The notes under the pieces were generated by a model, which was not told the origin of the DNA, ran no database searches, and worked only from the letters and a program-made list of their open reading frames with translations. Below, in pieces: positions 31,973-41,483 of a stretch of DNA of 64,000 nucleotides. The first letter of the stretch is position 1, and every line of letters starts with the position of its first letter. A program made the translations under genes and the position numbers. Location of the stretch: NCBI RefSeq assembly GCF_011620665.1, contig NZ_WOYQ01000049.1, forward strand, positions 1 through 64,000. Direction: 5' to 3'. The DNA comes from Microbacterium sp. (GTDB taxonomy: Bacteria; Actinomycetota; Actinomycetes; Actinomycetales; Microbacteriaceae).

Positions 31973-34290
31973 TAAGCGATGACCTCCTGACGAACATTGC
32001 GACTCGCTTCGACGAGATGGCGGAGCGAGGTCACTGTCTCGTCGTATCCGCGGGTCTTCAAGCCGCAATCCGGATTGACCCAGATCTGGCGCAGCGGAAG
32101 CTCATCAGCCGCGCGACGCAGGAGCGCCTCGATCTCGGCGACGGCGGGCACCCGCGGCGAGTGGATGTCGTAGACGCCCGGGCCGATCCCGGCGGCGAAG
32201 CCGGATGCCGCAATATCGCCGATCACTTCACCGCGACTGCGCGCGGCCTCGATCGAGGTGACATCGGCATCCAACGCCGCGATCGCCTCGATGACCACTC
32301 CGAACTCGGAGTAGCACAGGTGCGTGTGCACCTGTGTCGACGGCGCCGCACCCGAAGTGGCGATGCGGAAGGCGCGGACCGACCAGTCGAGATAAGCAGC
32401 CTGGTCGGCCGTGCGCAGCGGAAGGAGCTCCCGGAGCGCGGGCTCGTCGACCTGGATGATCCGGATGCCTGCCTTCTCCAGATCGGCGATCTCGTCGCGC
32501 AACGCGAGCGCGACCTGGTCTGCGGTCTCACCCAGAGGCTGGTCGTCACGAACGAATGACCACGCAAGGATCGTGACGGGACCGGTGAGCATGCCCTTGA
32601 CATGCTTGTCGGACAGCGACTGAGCGAACCGCGCCCAGTCCACCGTGATGGGCGCGGGTCGGGACACGTCACCCCACAGGATCGACGGGCGGGTCGCCCG
32701 CGAGCCGTAGGACTGCACCCAGCCCTGCTCGGTGACGGCGAATCCGTCGAGGTTCTCGGCGAAGTACTGCACCATGTCGTTGCGCTCGGCCTCGCCGTGC
32801 ACGAGAACGTCGAGTCCGAGATCCTCCTGCAGCGCCACGACGCGCGAGATCTCCTCACGCAGGAATCCTTCGTATGCGGAGGTGGTCAGCTCTCCGCGCC
32901 CGTGCTGCGCCCGCGCCCGGCGGATCTCCGCAGTCTGCGGAAACGACCCGATCGTGGTCGTCGGCAAGAGGGGGAGTCCGAGCGACTCCTGCGCCCGCTC
33001 GCGTGTCGCCAGGTCGCCTCGATCGGCGTCCGCGGCGGAGAGACGGGCGACACGCGAGCGCACCTCTCCGTCGCGCACGCCCGCAGCCGTCGTGCGCGCC
33101 GCCAGCGCTGCGGTCGCGGCATCGAGCTCGTCGGCGATCGCGGCGCGGCCCTCCACGAGGCCGCGCGCGAGGGTGGCGACCTGGGCGACCTTCTGATCGG
33201 CGAAGGCGAGCCACGACAGCAACCGTGGGTCGAGCTTCGTCTCGTCGGCCGTGTCGTGCGGCACGTGCTGCAGCGATGCCGACGTCCCGGCGGCGACCGA
33301 AGCCGCGCCGATCGACTCGAGCTGAGCAAGACGGTCGGCCGCGCCGACCAGGTCGCCGCGCCAGACATTGCGCCCGTCGATCACGCCGCCGACGATCGTC
33401 TTCGTTTCCACGCCCGGGGCCCCGGCCGGCACTTCCCCGCGATGGAGATCGATCGCAAGGGCCTCCACGGGCGCCGCGGCCAGCGCGCGCCACGCGTCGT
33501 CGGACAGCGCACCGTAACCTGCTGCGACGAGGATCGCGGGCCGGTCGCTGGCCGCGCCCAGCACGGCATACGCGCGCGCGGCCGCCGCCGAGAGGGCGCC
33601 GGCATCCACATCGAGGCTCTCGCTCACGAGGGCGTGCTCGTCCAGCTGCACCCACTCGGCACCGGACGCACGGAGCGCCCCGATCAACTCGCAGTACACC
33701 GGGAGAAGGTCCTCGAGCCGATCGAGCGGGCGAAAACCCGTCGGGGCCTCGTCGGTGGGCTTCGCCAGCGCGAGCAGGGTCACCGGACCGACGAGCACCG
33801 GACGGACCGTGAATCCGTCCGCCTTCGCTTCCGCGACCTGTCGAGAGAATCGGTCGGTTGACAGCGCGAATGCCGTCTCGGGGCCGATCTCAGGAACCAG
33901 GTAGTGGTAGTTGGTGTCGAACCACTTCGTCATCTCGAGCGGCGCCGCCTCACCCGCACCGCGAGCCGCCGCGAAGTATGCCTCGAGCGGAATTGATCCG
34001 TCCGCGCAACGTAGGGACGCGAACCTCGCCGGAAGCGCACCCACGGCCAGTGTCGCGTCGAGCACCTGATCGTAGTAGGAGAACGACTCGGGTATCGACG
34101 AATCCGTCTGGCCCAGGCCGAGCGACGCCAGGCGTTCGCGGGTCGCGCGTCTCAGATCCGCCGCGATCGCCTCGAGCGCGGGCTCTTCGACCGCCCCGGC
34201 CCAGAACTGCTCGACGGCGCGTTTGAGCTCACGGCGCCGTCCGATGCGTGGGTAGCCGAGAATCGTGCCGGCGGGAAATGCGACAGTCAT
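31972..34290 (-). CDS. metE: Cobalamin-independent methionine synthase
   Basis: This 772-aa enzyme transfers a methyl group from methyl-tetrahydropteroyltriglutamate to homocysteine. It has two barrels. The N-terminal one is about residues 1-380. The C-terminal one holds the zinc ligands: QVHTHLCYSEF (His and Cys) near residue 650 and NPDCGLKTR near residue 745. Length is normal. Its ATG overlaps the metF stop by 4 nt, so the methyl donor and the acceptor enzyme are made together. Confidence 0.96.
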   Translation of the reverse strand: MTVAFPAGTILGYPRIGRRRELKRAVEQFWAGAVEEPALEAIAADLRRATRERLASLGLGQTDSSIPESFSYYDQVLDATLAVGALPARFASLRCADGSIPLEAYFAAARGAGEAAPLEMTKWFDTNYHYLVPEIGPETAFALSTDRFSRQVAEAKADGFTVRPVLVGPVTLLALAKPTDEAPTGFRPLDRLEDLLPVYCELIGALRASGAEWVQLDEHALVSESLDVDAGALSAAAARAYAVLGAASDRPAILVAAGYGALSDDAWRALAAAPVEALAIDLHRGEVPAGAPGVETKTIVGGVIDGRNVWRGDLVGAADRLAQLESIGAASVAAGTSASLQHVPHDTADETKLDPRLLSWLAFADQKVAQVATLARGLVEGRAAIADELDAATAALAARTTAAGVRDGEVRSRVARLSAADADRGDLATRERAQESLGLPLLPTTTIGSFPQTAEIRRARAQHGRGELTTSAYEGFLREEISRVVALQEDLGLDVLVHGEAERNDMVQYFAENLDGFAVTEQGWVQSYGSRATRPSILWGDVSRPAPITVDWARFAQSLSDKHVKGMLTGPVTILAWSFVRDDQPLGETADQVALALRDEIADLEKAGIRIIQVDEPALRELLPLRTADQAAYLDWSVRAFRIATSGAAPSTQVHTHLCYSEFGVVIEAIAALDADVTSIEAARSRGEVIGDIAASGFAAGIGPGVYDIHSPRVPAVAEIEALLRRAADELPLRQIWVNPDCGLKTRGYDETVTSLRHLVEASRNVRQEVIA

Positions 34291-35246
34291 GCGGAGATCT
34301 CCTGAGTCGTGAGGTGCGGGGCAAGGCCGGCGTCGCGGAGGACCGCGAGTACCGTGTCGTGGTTGTTGAAGGCGTACAGGTGGATGCCGGGGGCACCCCC
34401 ATCGACCACGTCTCTCGCGAGTGCGGCCGCGTGGGAGATGCCGATCCTGCGGGCGGCAGCGGCATCCGGTGCGTGCTCGAGCGCGTCGGCGAAGGCGTCC
34501 GGCCGGGGGTCTCCCGTGAGCTCCAAGACGCGCCGCAAGCGCGACGGGGACGTGACTGGCATGATCCCGGGAAGGATGGGGATCGTGACACCGGCCGCGC
34601 GAGCACGCGCGACGAAGTCGAGATACTCCCCGGCTCGGAAGAAGAGCTGTGTGATCGCCGATCGCGCCCCGGCCTCCTGTTTCGCCAACAGGGCATCGAT
34701 GTCCTCGTAGCGGTGACGAGATCGCGGATGACCGTTCGGAAACGCCGCGGCCGACACCTCGACCGTGGCCGGCTCGCCGGCGCCCGCCGCTCCCGGCGCC
34801 GCGGAAACGCCGCGTTCGCGGTCTGCCGCGCTCTCAGCGTGCACGCGTCCGATGAGCTCGATGAGCTCAGCCGAGGTCTGGAGGTCGCCGAGATCGGGCT
34901 CGCCGTCGGCGGCACCGACCGGAGGGTCACCGCGCAGAGCGAGGAAACGTGTGATTCCGGCATCCAGGAATGTGCGGATCAGCCGCGTCGCGTCGGCATA
35001 CGTCGATCCGACGCACGTGAGGTGGGCGAGTGGCGGGACATCCGTCGTGTGCAGAATGTGCGTGAGCACCTCGAGCGAACGATCCGTCGTCGATCCCCCC
35101 GCGCCGAAGGTCACCGAGATGAACTGCGGGCCGGCGGCCGCGAGGTGCTGGATCGTTTCGTGCAGCGCCGGCATCCCGTCGGGATGACGTGGCGGATAGA
35201 TCTCGAACGAGAATGGCACCGCGGGTGCAGGGGTCTCGGGGGGCAT
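34287..35246 (-). CDS. metF: Methylenetetrahydrofolate reductase
   Basis: This 319-aa FAD-dependent barrel enzyme makes 5-methyl-THF for MetE. PFSFEIYPPRHPDG, FISVTFGAGGST and LALRGDPPVG are family motifs. An Ala/Ser-rich insertion (about 15 residues, AAPGAAGAGEPA) interrupts the middle. It heads the metF-metE operon. The upstream 240-nt region contains structured sequence but no riboswitch that I can identify. Confidence 0.95.
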   Translation of the reverse strand: MPPETPAPAVPFSFEIYPPRHPDGMPALHETIQHLAAAGPQFISVTFGAGGSTTDRSLEVLTHILHTTDVPPLAHLTCVGSTYADATRLIRTFLDAGITRFLALRGDPPVGAADGEPDLGDLQTSAELIELIGRVHAESAADRERGVSAAPGAAGAGEPATVEVSAAAFPNGHPRSRHRYEDIDALLAKQEAGARSAITQLFFRAGEYLDFVARARAAGVTIPILPGIMPVTSPSRLRRVLELTGDPRPDAFADALEHAPDAAAARRIGISHAAALARDVVDGGAPGIHLYAFNNHDTVLAVLRDAGLAPHLTTQEISA

Positions 35247-35288
35247 GGCGCGCTTTCGGTCAGGGGATCAGATGGGCCGGCGGCCGCG

Positions 35289-35310
35289 GACACGCGCACG
35301 ATGGCGTGTC
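35289..35310 (-). promoter_or_regulatory. Hairpin in the metF leader
   Basis: GACACGC/GCGTGTC form a 7-bp stem with an 8-nt loop about 40 nt upstream of the metF ATG. A TAGAGT -10-like box at 35415-35410 would give a leader of about 155 nt containing it. It could be part of methionine control. Confidence 0.4.
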
Positions 35311-35487
35311 ATCACGGGCGGGTGCCGGGCTCGGCTGTCGCTCCTGCCCGGGCGTGAAGCCGACGGGCTGCCCGAACCCCTGTCGCGGGATCCGAGCGTC
35401 GATGCCACCACTCTACGACCCCCGCGACGCGACCGCACTCCTGTGACGCGATGTGACCCCGCAGCGAGCGGAGCGTACCGTGGTGCA

Positions 35488-37404
35488 ATGGTCCCCGTCC
35501 TCCCCTTCGGCTCTTGGCCCTCCCCGCTGACCGCAGCCTGGGCGGCGAAGGCCGCGCCCCGCCTGGAGGGCGGAGCACTCGTCGCCGACGAGGTGTGGTG
35601 GGGCGCATCGGTTCCCGATGAGGGCGGACGCACGACCGTGCGGCGGCGGCGGCCGGACGGCCGGATCGATGAGATGCTGCCCGCACCGTGGAACGCGCGC
35701 TCGCGCGTGCACGAGTACGGTGGCGGTTCCTGGGTCGCCACCGAGAACGGCGATCTGTTCTTCGTCGCGTGGTCCGATCAGCGTGTGTGGATGCTGCGAC
35801 CCGGCGCGGCTCCGCACGCACTCACGCCCGCCGATCCCGACGTCCGCTATGGAGGACTGCGCTGGCAAGGCGGGACGCTCCTCGCTGTGCAGGAACGCCA
35901 CGGCCATGGGCCGAGACCGTCGCGCGCGATCGTGGCGATCGGCACCGAGGGGGACCTCGTCGTCACGGAGCTCGTCAGCGATAGCGCATTCGTCGCTCAG
36001 CCCGCTCTCTCCCCCGGCGGTGACCGCCTCGCGTGGGTCGCATGGGATCACCCGCACATGCCGTGGGACGCCACCGAACTGCGCGTCGGCCGCATCGAGA
36101 ACGGCACCGTCTCAGAGTGGACGACAGTCACCTCGGGAGAATCGGCGGCGCTCCAACCGGAGTGGATCAGCGACGATGACCTGCGCTACCTCGATGACAC
36201 GACCGGACGGTGGAATCTGTGGCAGGTGCGGCTCGACGCGGGCCTCCCCCGGACGCAGCTCGCTCCCGCCGACGCCGACACCGGAGGACCGCTCTGGATG
36301 CTCGGTGCGCGGTGGCACGCAGCCCTCGACGACGGTGCGGCCGTCGCTGTGCGCACCGACGGCGACGACGCGCTCGTACGAATCTCGGCGCACGGTGAGG
36401 TCATACCGGTCGATCTGCCGGCGCGATCGAGGCTCAACATCGAATCCACCGACGGGAAGCGGGTCCTCGTGTCGGGCTCGGCGCCGGGAACGAGCGGGCT
36501 CTGGCTCATCGAGGCCTCGGGCTCAGCCCACCAGGTCGTCGGCGAGCCCCCGCCTTCGGAAATCCTGCCCTACCTGCCGACCAGTCGCGCCGTCAGCTTC
36601 GACGGCGCGCACGGGCCGGTGCACGCGTTCGACTATCCGCCCACCCATCCGCACGTGCGGGCTCCGGAGGGCGAGCGGCCACCCTACGTCGTGCTCGTCC
36701 ACGGCGGGCCGACGGCACACGTCGCTGGCGTGGCCGACAGCAAGACGGCCTTCTTCACGAGCCGCGGGATCGGCGTGCTCGACGTCAACTACGGAGGGTC
36801 CAGCGGGTACGGCCGCGCCTACCGGGAACGACTGCGCGGACAGTGGGGAATCGTCGACGTCGAGGATGTGGCGTCCGCCGCAGCGGGACTGGCCGCCGAA
36901 GGCCGCGCGGACCCCGCTCGTGTCGCGATCGAGGGCGGTTCGGCCGGCGGGTGGACGGTGCTCGCCGCCCTGGTCGGAACCGATGTGTTCGGCGCGGGGA
37001 TCTCACGCTACGGAGTCGGTGACGCCCGCGCGCTGGCCGCGGACACCCACGACTTCGAGGCACACTACCTCGACGGCCTGATCGGACCGCTGCCGGAGTC
37101 TGACGCGGTATACCGGGCCCGATCGCCGCTCAGCAGACCGGAAGGCTTCCGTGTGCCGCTGCTCATCCTCCAGGGTGCGGAGGATGCCGTCGTCCCGCCC
37201 GCGCAGGCCGAGGTCATTCGCGATGCGCTTTCGGCCCGAGGCGTGCCTCATGCCTTCGTGCTCTATGAGGGGGAAGGTCACGGGTTCCGAAGAGCCGAGA
37301 CGATCGTGCATGCGCTCGAGAGCGAACTGGCCTTTCTCGGCCAGGTCTTCGGCTTCGAAACCCCTGGAGTCGCTTCCCTCGAGCTCACCCGTCAGCGCGA
37401 GTAG
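35488..37404 (+). CDS. S9-family peptidase (prolyl oligopeptidase type)
   Basis: This 638-aa protein has an N-terminal beta-propeller (about residues 20-370) and a C-terminal alpha/beta hydrolase domain. The catalytic triad is visible: Ser in GGSAGG near residue 485, Asp in GAEDAVVPP near 565 and His in GEGHGF near 597. There is no signal peptide, so it is probably a cytoplasmic acyl-peptidase or oligopeptidase. ATG 35488 has TACCGT 6 nt upstream (leaderless). The track start at 35245 is antisense to the metF leader. Its 3' end overlaps hflX by 13 nt. Confidence 0.9.
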   Translation: MVPVLPFGSWPSPLTAAWAAKAAPRLEGGALVADEVWWGASVPDEGGRTTVRRRRPDGRIDEMLPAPWNARSRVHEYGGGSWVATENGDLFFVAWSDQRVWMLRPGAAPHALTPADPDVRYGGLRWQGGTLLAVQERHGHGPRPSRAIVAIGTEGDLVVTELVSDSAFVAQPALSPGGDRLAWVAWDHPHMPWDATELRVGRIENGTVSEWTTVTSGESAALQPEWISDDDLRYLDDTTGRWNLWQVRLDAGLPRTQLAPADADTGGPLWMLGARWHAALDDGAAVAVRTDGDDALVRISAHGEVIPVDLPARSRLNIESTDGKRVLVSGSAPGTSGLWLIEASGSAHQVVGEPPPSEILPYLPTSRAVSFDGAHGPVHAFDYPPTHPHVRAPEGERPPYVVLVHGGPTAHVAGVADSKTAFFTSRGIGVLDVNYGGSSGYGRAYRERLRGQWGIVDVEDVASAAAGLAAEGRADPARVAIEGGSAGGWTVLAALVGTDVFGAGISRYGVGDARALAADTHDFEAHYLDGLIGPLPESDAVYRARSPLSRPEGFRVPLLILQGAEDAVVPPAQAEVIRDALSARGVPHAFVLYEGEGHGFRRAETIVHALESELAFLGQVFGFETPGVASLELTRQRE

Positions 37405-38909
37405 GGCGCGAGCTCGGCGGCGAGACGCTCCCCGACGTGCGCGTGAACGGCGGTGCCACCCTCCTCGTGCGAGGTCGAGATGATGTGGCCACTCTCGTGC
37501 ACAGCGCTGACCAGGTCGCCTCGATCGTAGGGGACGAGCGCGCGGACCTCGACAGCCGGCAGGGGCAGCGCCCGCTCGATGGCGGCTCGGAGTTCGTCGA
37601 TCCCTTCGCCCGTTCGTGACGAGACGAACAGGGCATCCGGCTCGAGACCGCGCAGCACAAGCCGATCGTCGGCATCCATGAGATCAGCCTTGTTGAACAC
37701 GACGATCTCGCGGATCGAACGCGCGCCGACGTCTCCCATGACATCGCGGACCGTGGCCAGCTGCGCGGCCGGATCCGGGTGCGAGCCATCGACGACGTGC
37801 ACGAGCACGTCCGCCTGGCCGACCTCTTCCAGAGTCGAGCGGAACGCCTCCACGAGCTGGTGGGGAAGGTTGCGGACGAATCCGACCGTGTCCGTGAGCG
37901 TGTACACGCGGCCATCAGCGGCCTCAGCGCGACGAACCGTCGCATCGAGGGTCGCGAACAGCGCGTTCTCCACGAGCACTCCGGCACTCGTCAGGCGGTT
38001 CAGCAGACTCGACTTTCCTGCGTTGGTGTATCCGACGATCGCGACCGACGGGATCGTGTTGCGCCTGCGCTCAGAGCGCTTGGCGTCGCGCGCCGGAGCG
38101 AAGTCGCGCAGTTGTCTGCGCAGCTGCGCCATCTTCGTGCGGATGCGGCGCCGATCCAGTTCGATCTTCGTCTCACCCGGACCCCGCGAACCCATGCCCG
38201 CACCGCCGGCGCCGACCTGACCGCCCGCCTGGCGGCTCATCGATTCGCCCCACCCACGCAGGCGCGGGAGCAGGTACTCGAGCTGGGCGAGTTCGACCTG
38301 GGCCTTGCCCTCGCGGCTCTTGGCGTGCTGACTGAAGATATCGAGGATGACGGTCGTCCGATCGATGACCTTCACTTTCACGACGTCCTCGAGCGCGCGG
38401 CGCTGGCTGGGAGCGAGCTCCGCGTCCGCGATCACGGTGTCGGCGCCGACCGCAGCGACCAGGTCGCGGAGTTCTGCGGCCTTGCCGCGCCCGATGTAGG
38501 TGGCCGGATCCGGATGCGGACGCCGCTGCAGCACGCCGTCGAGGACCACGGCGCCCGCGGTCTCGGCGAGCGCAGCGAGCTCGCGGATCGAGTTCTCGGC
38601 ATCGATCTGCGACCCCTGCGGGTACACACCGACGAGCACGACGTTTTCGAGCCGCAGCTGCCGGTACTCGACCTCGGAGACGTCTTCCAGCTCGGTGGAC
38701 AACCCCGGAACGCGGCGAAGCGCAGCACGCTCCTCACGGTCCCATTGCTCGCCATCGGTGTCCCCATACGAAACAGTGGACTGATCCTGCAGCGCTTGGG
38801 CTGCGCCGAACACGCGCAGTCCTGAACGCGACTCTGCATGGGCGAGAACACGCTCCACCGGATCCGTCGGGGTCCCGTCGGCGCTCTCGGCGGGTGTCGT
38901 ATCGATCAT
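37392..38909 (-). CDS. hflX: GTPase HflX
   Basis: This 505-aa ribosome-associated GTPase rescues or splits stalled 70S ribosomes in model bacteria. The N-terminal HflX domain (about 85-280) contains TYIGRGKAAEL. The G domain has G1 GYTNAGKSSLLNRL near residue 297, G3 DTVGFVRNLP and G4 FNKADLM. ATG 38909 follows AAAGGAC. The gene converges with the S9 peptidase gene, with overlapping 3' ends. Confidence 0.94.
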   Translation of the reverse strand: MIDTTPAESADGTPTDPVERVLAHAESRSGLRVFGAAQALQDQSTVSYGDTDGEQWDREERAALRRVPGLSTELEDVSEVEYRQLRLENVVLVGVYPQGSQIDAENSIRELAALAETAGAVVLDGVLQRRPHPDPATYIGRGKAAELRDLVAAVGADTVIADAELAPSQRRALEDVVKVKVIDRTTVILDIFSQHAKSREGKAQVELAQLEYLLPRLRGWGESMSRQAGGQVGAGGAGMGSRGPGETKIELDRRRIRTKMAQLRRQLRDFAPARDAKRSERRRNTIPSVAIVGYTNAGKSSLLNRLTSAGVLVENALFATLDATVRRAEAADGRVYTLTDTVGFVRNLPHQLVEAFRSTLEEVGQADVLVHVVDGSHPDPAAQLATVRDVMGDVGARSIREIVVFNKADLMDADDRLVLRGLEPDALFVSSRTGEGIDELRAAIERALPLPAVEVRALVPYDRGDLVSAVHESGHIISTSHEEGGTAVHAHVGERLAAELAPYSR

Positions 38910-38977
38910 GCAGTCCTTTCGCGGTCAGCCCTGCAGTCTACCTCCCGCACGCCCGCCAGGACCGGTACGCTCACAGG

Positions 38978-39619
38978 ATGGGGAGCGACCACTACTTCAC
39001 CGCCTCCCCGTCCAGCGCCGAAAACCTCCGCCGCATCCGGGTGAGCCTTGCCGGGCGCACCGCTGAGGTCACGACTGCGGGCGGGATCTTCAGTCCAGAT
39101 CACGTCGACGCGGGGACGTCGGTGCTCTTGGCGAACACTCCCCCGCCCCCGCCCGGGGGGCACCTGCTCGACCTGGGCTGCGGATGGGGCCCGATCGCTT
39201 TGAGCCTCGCGATCGCGTCTCCGCACGCGACCGTCTGGGCCGTCGATGTCAACGAGCGTGCGCTGGACCTCGTCCGCCGCAATGCTCAGGAGTGGGGCCT
39301 GTCGAACGTCCACGCGGTCCTGCCCGGCGAAGTTCCGAGCGACGTGATGTTCCGGACGATCCACTCCAATCCGCCGATTCGGGTCGGGAAGAACGAACTG
39401 CACAGCATGCTCGAGACGTGGATCCCGCGATTGGATGAGCGAAGCGACGCGTGGTTGGTCGTTCAGCGCAACCTCGGCTCCGACTCTCTGCAGCGGTGGC
39501 TGGCGGCGACGTTCGAACACGGGTACGTCGTGAGCAGGTCCTCGACCGGCCGCGGCTTCCGGGTGCTCAAGGTGCGTCGGCGCGGCACACCCCTCAGGGA
39601 CACCGTCAGCCCGACCTGA
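38978..39619 (+). CDS. RsmC-like class I methyltransferase
   Basis: This 213-aa SAM-dependent methyltransferase has motif I LLDLGCGWGPIALSLA and motif IV SNPPIRVGK, the RsmC/RsmD-type N-P-P signature of N2-guanine rRNA methyltransferases. It matches the catalytic C-terminal half of E. coli RsmC; the N-terminal half is absent, as is usual in Actinobacteria. ATG 38978 is preceded by TACGCT at 6 nt (leaderless). It converges on dapF. Confidence 0.85.
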   Translation: MGSDHYFTASPSSAENLRRIRVSLAGRTAEVTTAGGIFSPDHVDAGTSVLLANTPPPPPGGHLLDLGCGWGPIALSLAIASPHATVWAVDVNERALDLVRRNAQEWGLSNVHAVLPGEVPSDVMFRTIHSNPPIRVGKNELHSMLETWIPRLDERSDAWLVVQRNLGSDSLQRWLAATFEHGYVVSRSSTGRGFRVLKVRRRGTPLRDTVSPT

Positions 39620-39629
39620 CCGGGCGCTC

Positions 39630-40499
39630 TCAGGCCAGTGTGATCTCGCCGGAGAAAGCGAGGGATGCCGGGCCCGAAAGCAGCACGTGCTCGCCGTCGG
39701 CGTGAGCGACGACGCGCACGCTCAGCCGACCGCCCGGGATACCGACCGTCCAGCGATCCGGGGCCCCCGCGCCGGCCCAGTGACGGACGGCGAGCGCCGC
39801 CGCCGCCACCCCGGTACCGCACGAGAGCGTCTCGCCGACGCCGCGTTCGAACACCCGCATCCGGATCGAGCCGACCCCGGCCTGCACGAGCGGATCGGCG
39901 GGGACGACGAACTCCACGTTCGCGCCGACCGCCGGTGGGGGATCGAGCGCGGGCAGCACCGTCAGATCGAGCCCGTCGAGCTCGGCGACGCTGGAGAGGG
40001 CCACGACGACATGGGGATTGCCGACATCGATGCCCTGCCCGGGTCGCGCGACCGCCAGCCCCTTCGCACGCACGAGGACCTCCGCGTCGTCCGGGCGCCA
40101 CACGCCGAGGTCGACCTCGAAGCCGTGCTCGGAGCGCGTGAGCGTCCTGACCCCCGCGCGGGTGCCGATCCGGACCTCCGCGTCGCCGTCGAGCTGCAGC
40201 AGCCCGGAGCTGACGAGGTAGCGGGCGAACACGCGGATGCCGTTGCCGCACATCTCCGCCGCAGACCCGTCGGCGTTGCGGTAGTCCATGAACCACTCGG
40301 CGCCGGGCGTCGCGGCACCCTCCCGCAAAGCGTCGGAGCGAACCACCCGCAGAATCCCGTCACCACCGATGCCGAAACGCCGATCGCACAGCGCCGCGAC
40401 CTGGTCGTCGGTCAAATCGAGCGCACCGTCGGGGTCGGGCACGATGACGAAGTCATTGCCCGTGCCCTGGCCCTTGGTGAATGCGATGGTCTGCGCCAT
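39630..40499 (-). CDS. dapF: Diaminopimelate epimerase
   Basis: This 289-aa enzyme converts LL- to meso-diaminopimelate for lysine and peptidoglycan. Its two catalytic cysteines are in [13 protein letters not shown] and [15 protein letters not shown] 40499 has TAAACT 6 nt upstream (leaderless), so it has its own promoter after miaA. dapA and dapB lie elsewhere in this window. Confidence 0.95.
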   Translation of the reverse strand: MAQTIAFTKGQGTGNDFVIVPDPDGALDLTDDQVAALCDRRFGIGGDGILRVVRSDALREGAATPGAEWFMDYRNADGSAAEMCGNGIRVFARYLVSSGLLQLDGDAEVRIGTRAGVRTLTRSEHGFEVDLGVWRPDDAEVLVRAKGLAVARPGQGIDVGNPHVVVALSSVAELDGLDLTVLPALDPPPAVGANVEFVVPADPLVQAGVGSIRMRVFERGVGETLSCGTGVAAAALAVRHWAGAGAPDRWTVGIPGGRLSVRVVAHADGEHVLLSGPASLAFSGEITLA

Positions 40500-40544
40500 G
40501 CCCTCAGTTTAGAGCGGCGCTACGACGCGGGCGTCTGTCTGTCA

Positions 40545-41483
40545 TCAGGCCGGCGATTCCGCCAGGACGCCTGCGTCTGCCCCCGGATCGGTCCACCGCA
40601 CGTCGGCGTAGCGGCGAAACCACGACACTTGCCGGCGCGCGTAGCGGCGCGTCAGCGCCTGCGTCTCGGCGATCGCCTGTGACTCGGGTAGTCCCCCATC
40701 GAGTTGGGCGAGTGCCTGAGCGTAGCCGATCGCGCGTGGAGCGGTGGTGCCCTCCTCGAGCCCACGGACACGCAGACGGCGCACCTCCTCGAGCAAGCCC
40801 CGCTCCCACATCCGCTCGACGCGCTCGTCCAGTTTCGCGACGAGCTCCGCGCGCCCCAGATGGACACCGATCAGCGTCGTCGGTACGTGCCACAGGACGG
40901 GCGCGCTCGGCAGCGCGGCCCCGTGCGTGGACTCCCCTTGACCGAGCACCTCGAGCGCGCGGAGCACTCGGCGGACGTTACGAGGATCGATCCGCTCCGC
41001 GGCAGCGGGATCGAGGCTCCGGAGACGGGAGTGCATGGCGTCGACACCGTCGCGCTCGAGCGCGGACTCAAGCCGCGCGCGCACGTCGTCGTCACGCGGA
41101 GGGAAGCGGAAATCGTAGATGACGCTGGAAACGTACAGTCCGGAACCTCCGACCAGGATCGCGTCGCCGCCGCGCTCAAGGATCCCCTCGATCGCGTGCC
41201 GCGCCTCGCGCTGGTACCAGGCGACTGCCGCCTCCTCCGTGACCTCGAGCTCGTCGAAGAGGTGGTGCGGAATGCCGCGGCGGTCAGCGAGCGGCAGCTT
41301 CGCCGTCCCGATGTCCATACCCCGGTACAGCTGCATGGCATCGGCGTTGACGATCTCCGCCGGACGACCGCGCGCAATCAGCGCCTCCGCGAGCCTCAGG
41401 GACACGTCAGTCTTGCCGGTGCCTGTGGCCCCGACCACGACCCACAGACGACAAACGTGTCGACGTGCGTCCGACTCGCTCAA
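40545..41483 (-). CDS. miaA: tRNA dimethylallyltransferase
   Basis: This 312-aa enzyme adds an isopentenyl group to A37 of tRNAs reading UNN codons. The P-loop [21 protein letters not shown] lies near residue 15 and [18 protein letters not shown] is the DSxQ-like region. It acts just before MiaB, whose gene overlaps it upstream by 4 nt. Confidence 0.95.
   Translation of the reverse strand: MSESDARRHVCRLWVVVGATGTGKTDVSLRLAEALIARGRPAEIVNADAMQLYRGMDIGTAKLPLADRRGIPHHLFDELEVTEEAAVAWYQREARHAIEGILERGGDAILVGGSGLYVSSVIYDFRFPPRDDDVRARLESALERDGVDAMHSRLRSLDPAAAERIDPRNVRRVLRALEVLGQGESTHGAALPSAPVLWHVPTTLIGVHLGRAELVAKLDERVERMWERGLLEEVRRLRVRGLEEGTTAPRAIGYAQALAQLDGGLPESQAIAETQALTRRYARRQVSWFRRYADVRWTDPGADAGVLAESPA

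Noticed and set aside
35247-35487. Cobalamin or SAM riboswitch before metF
   Set aside because: I could not find a B12 box or a SAM-IV core; only unspecific stems are visible, so no riboswitch is called.
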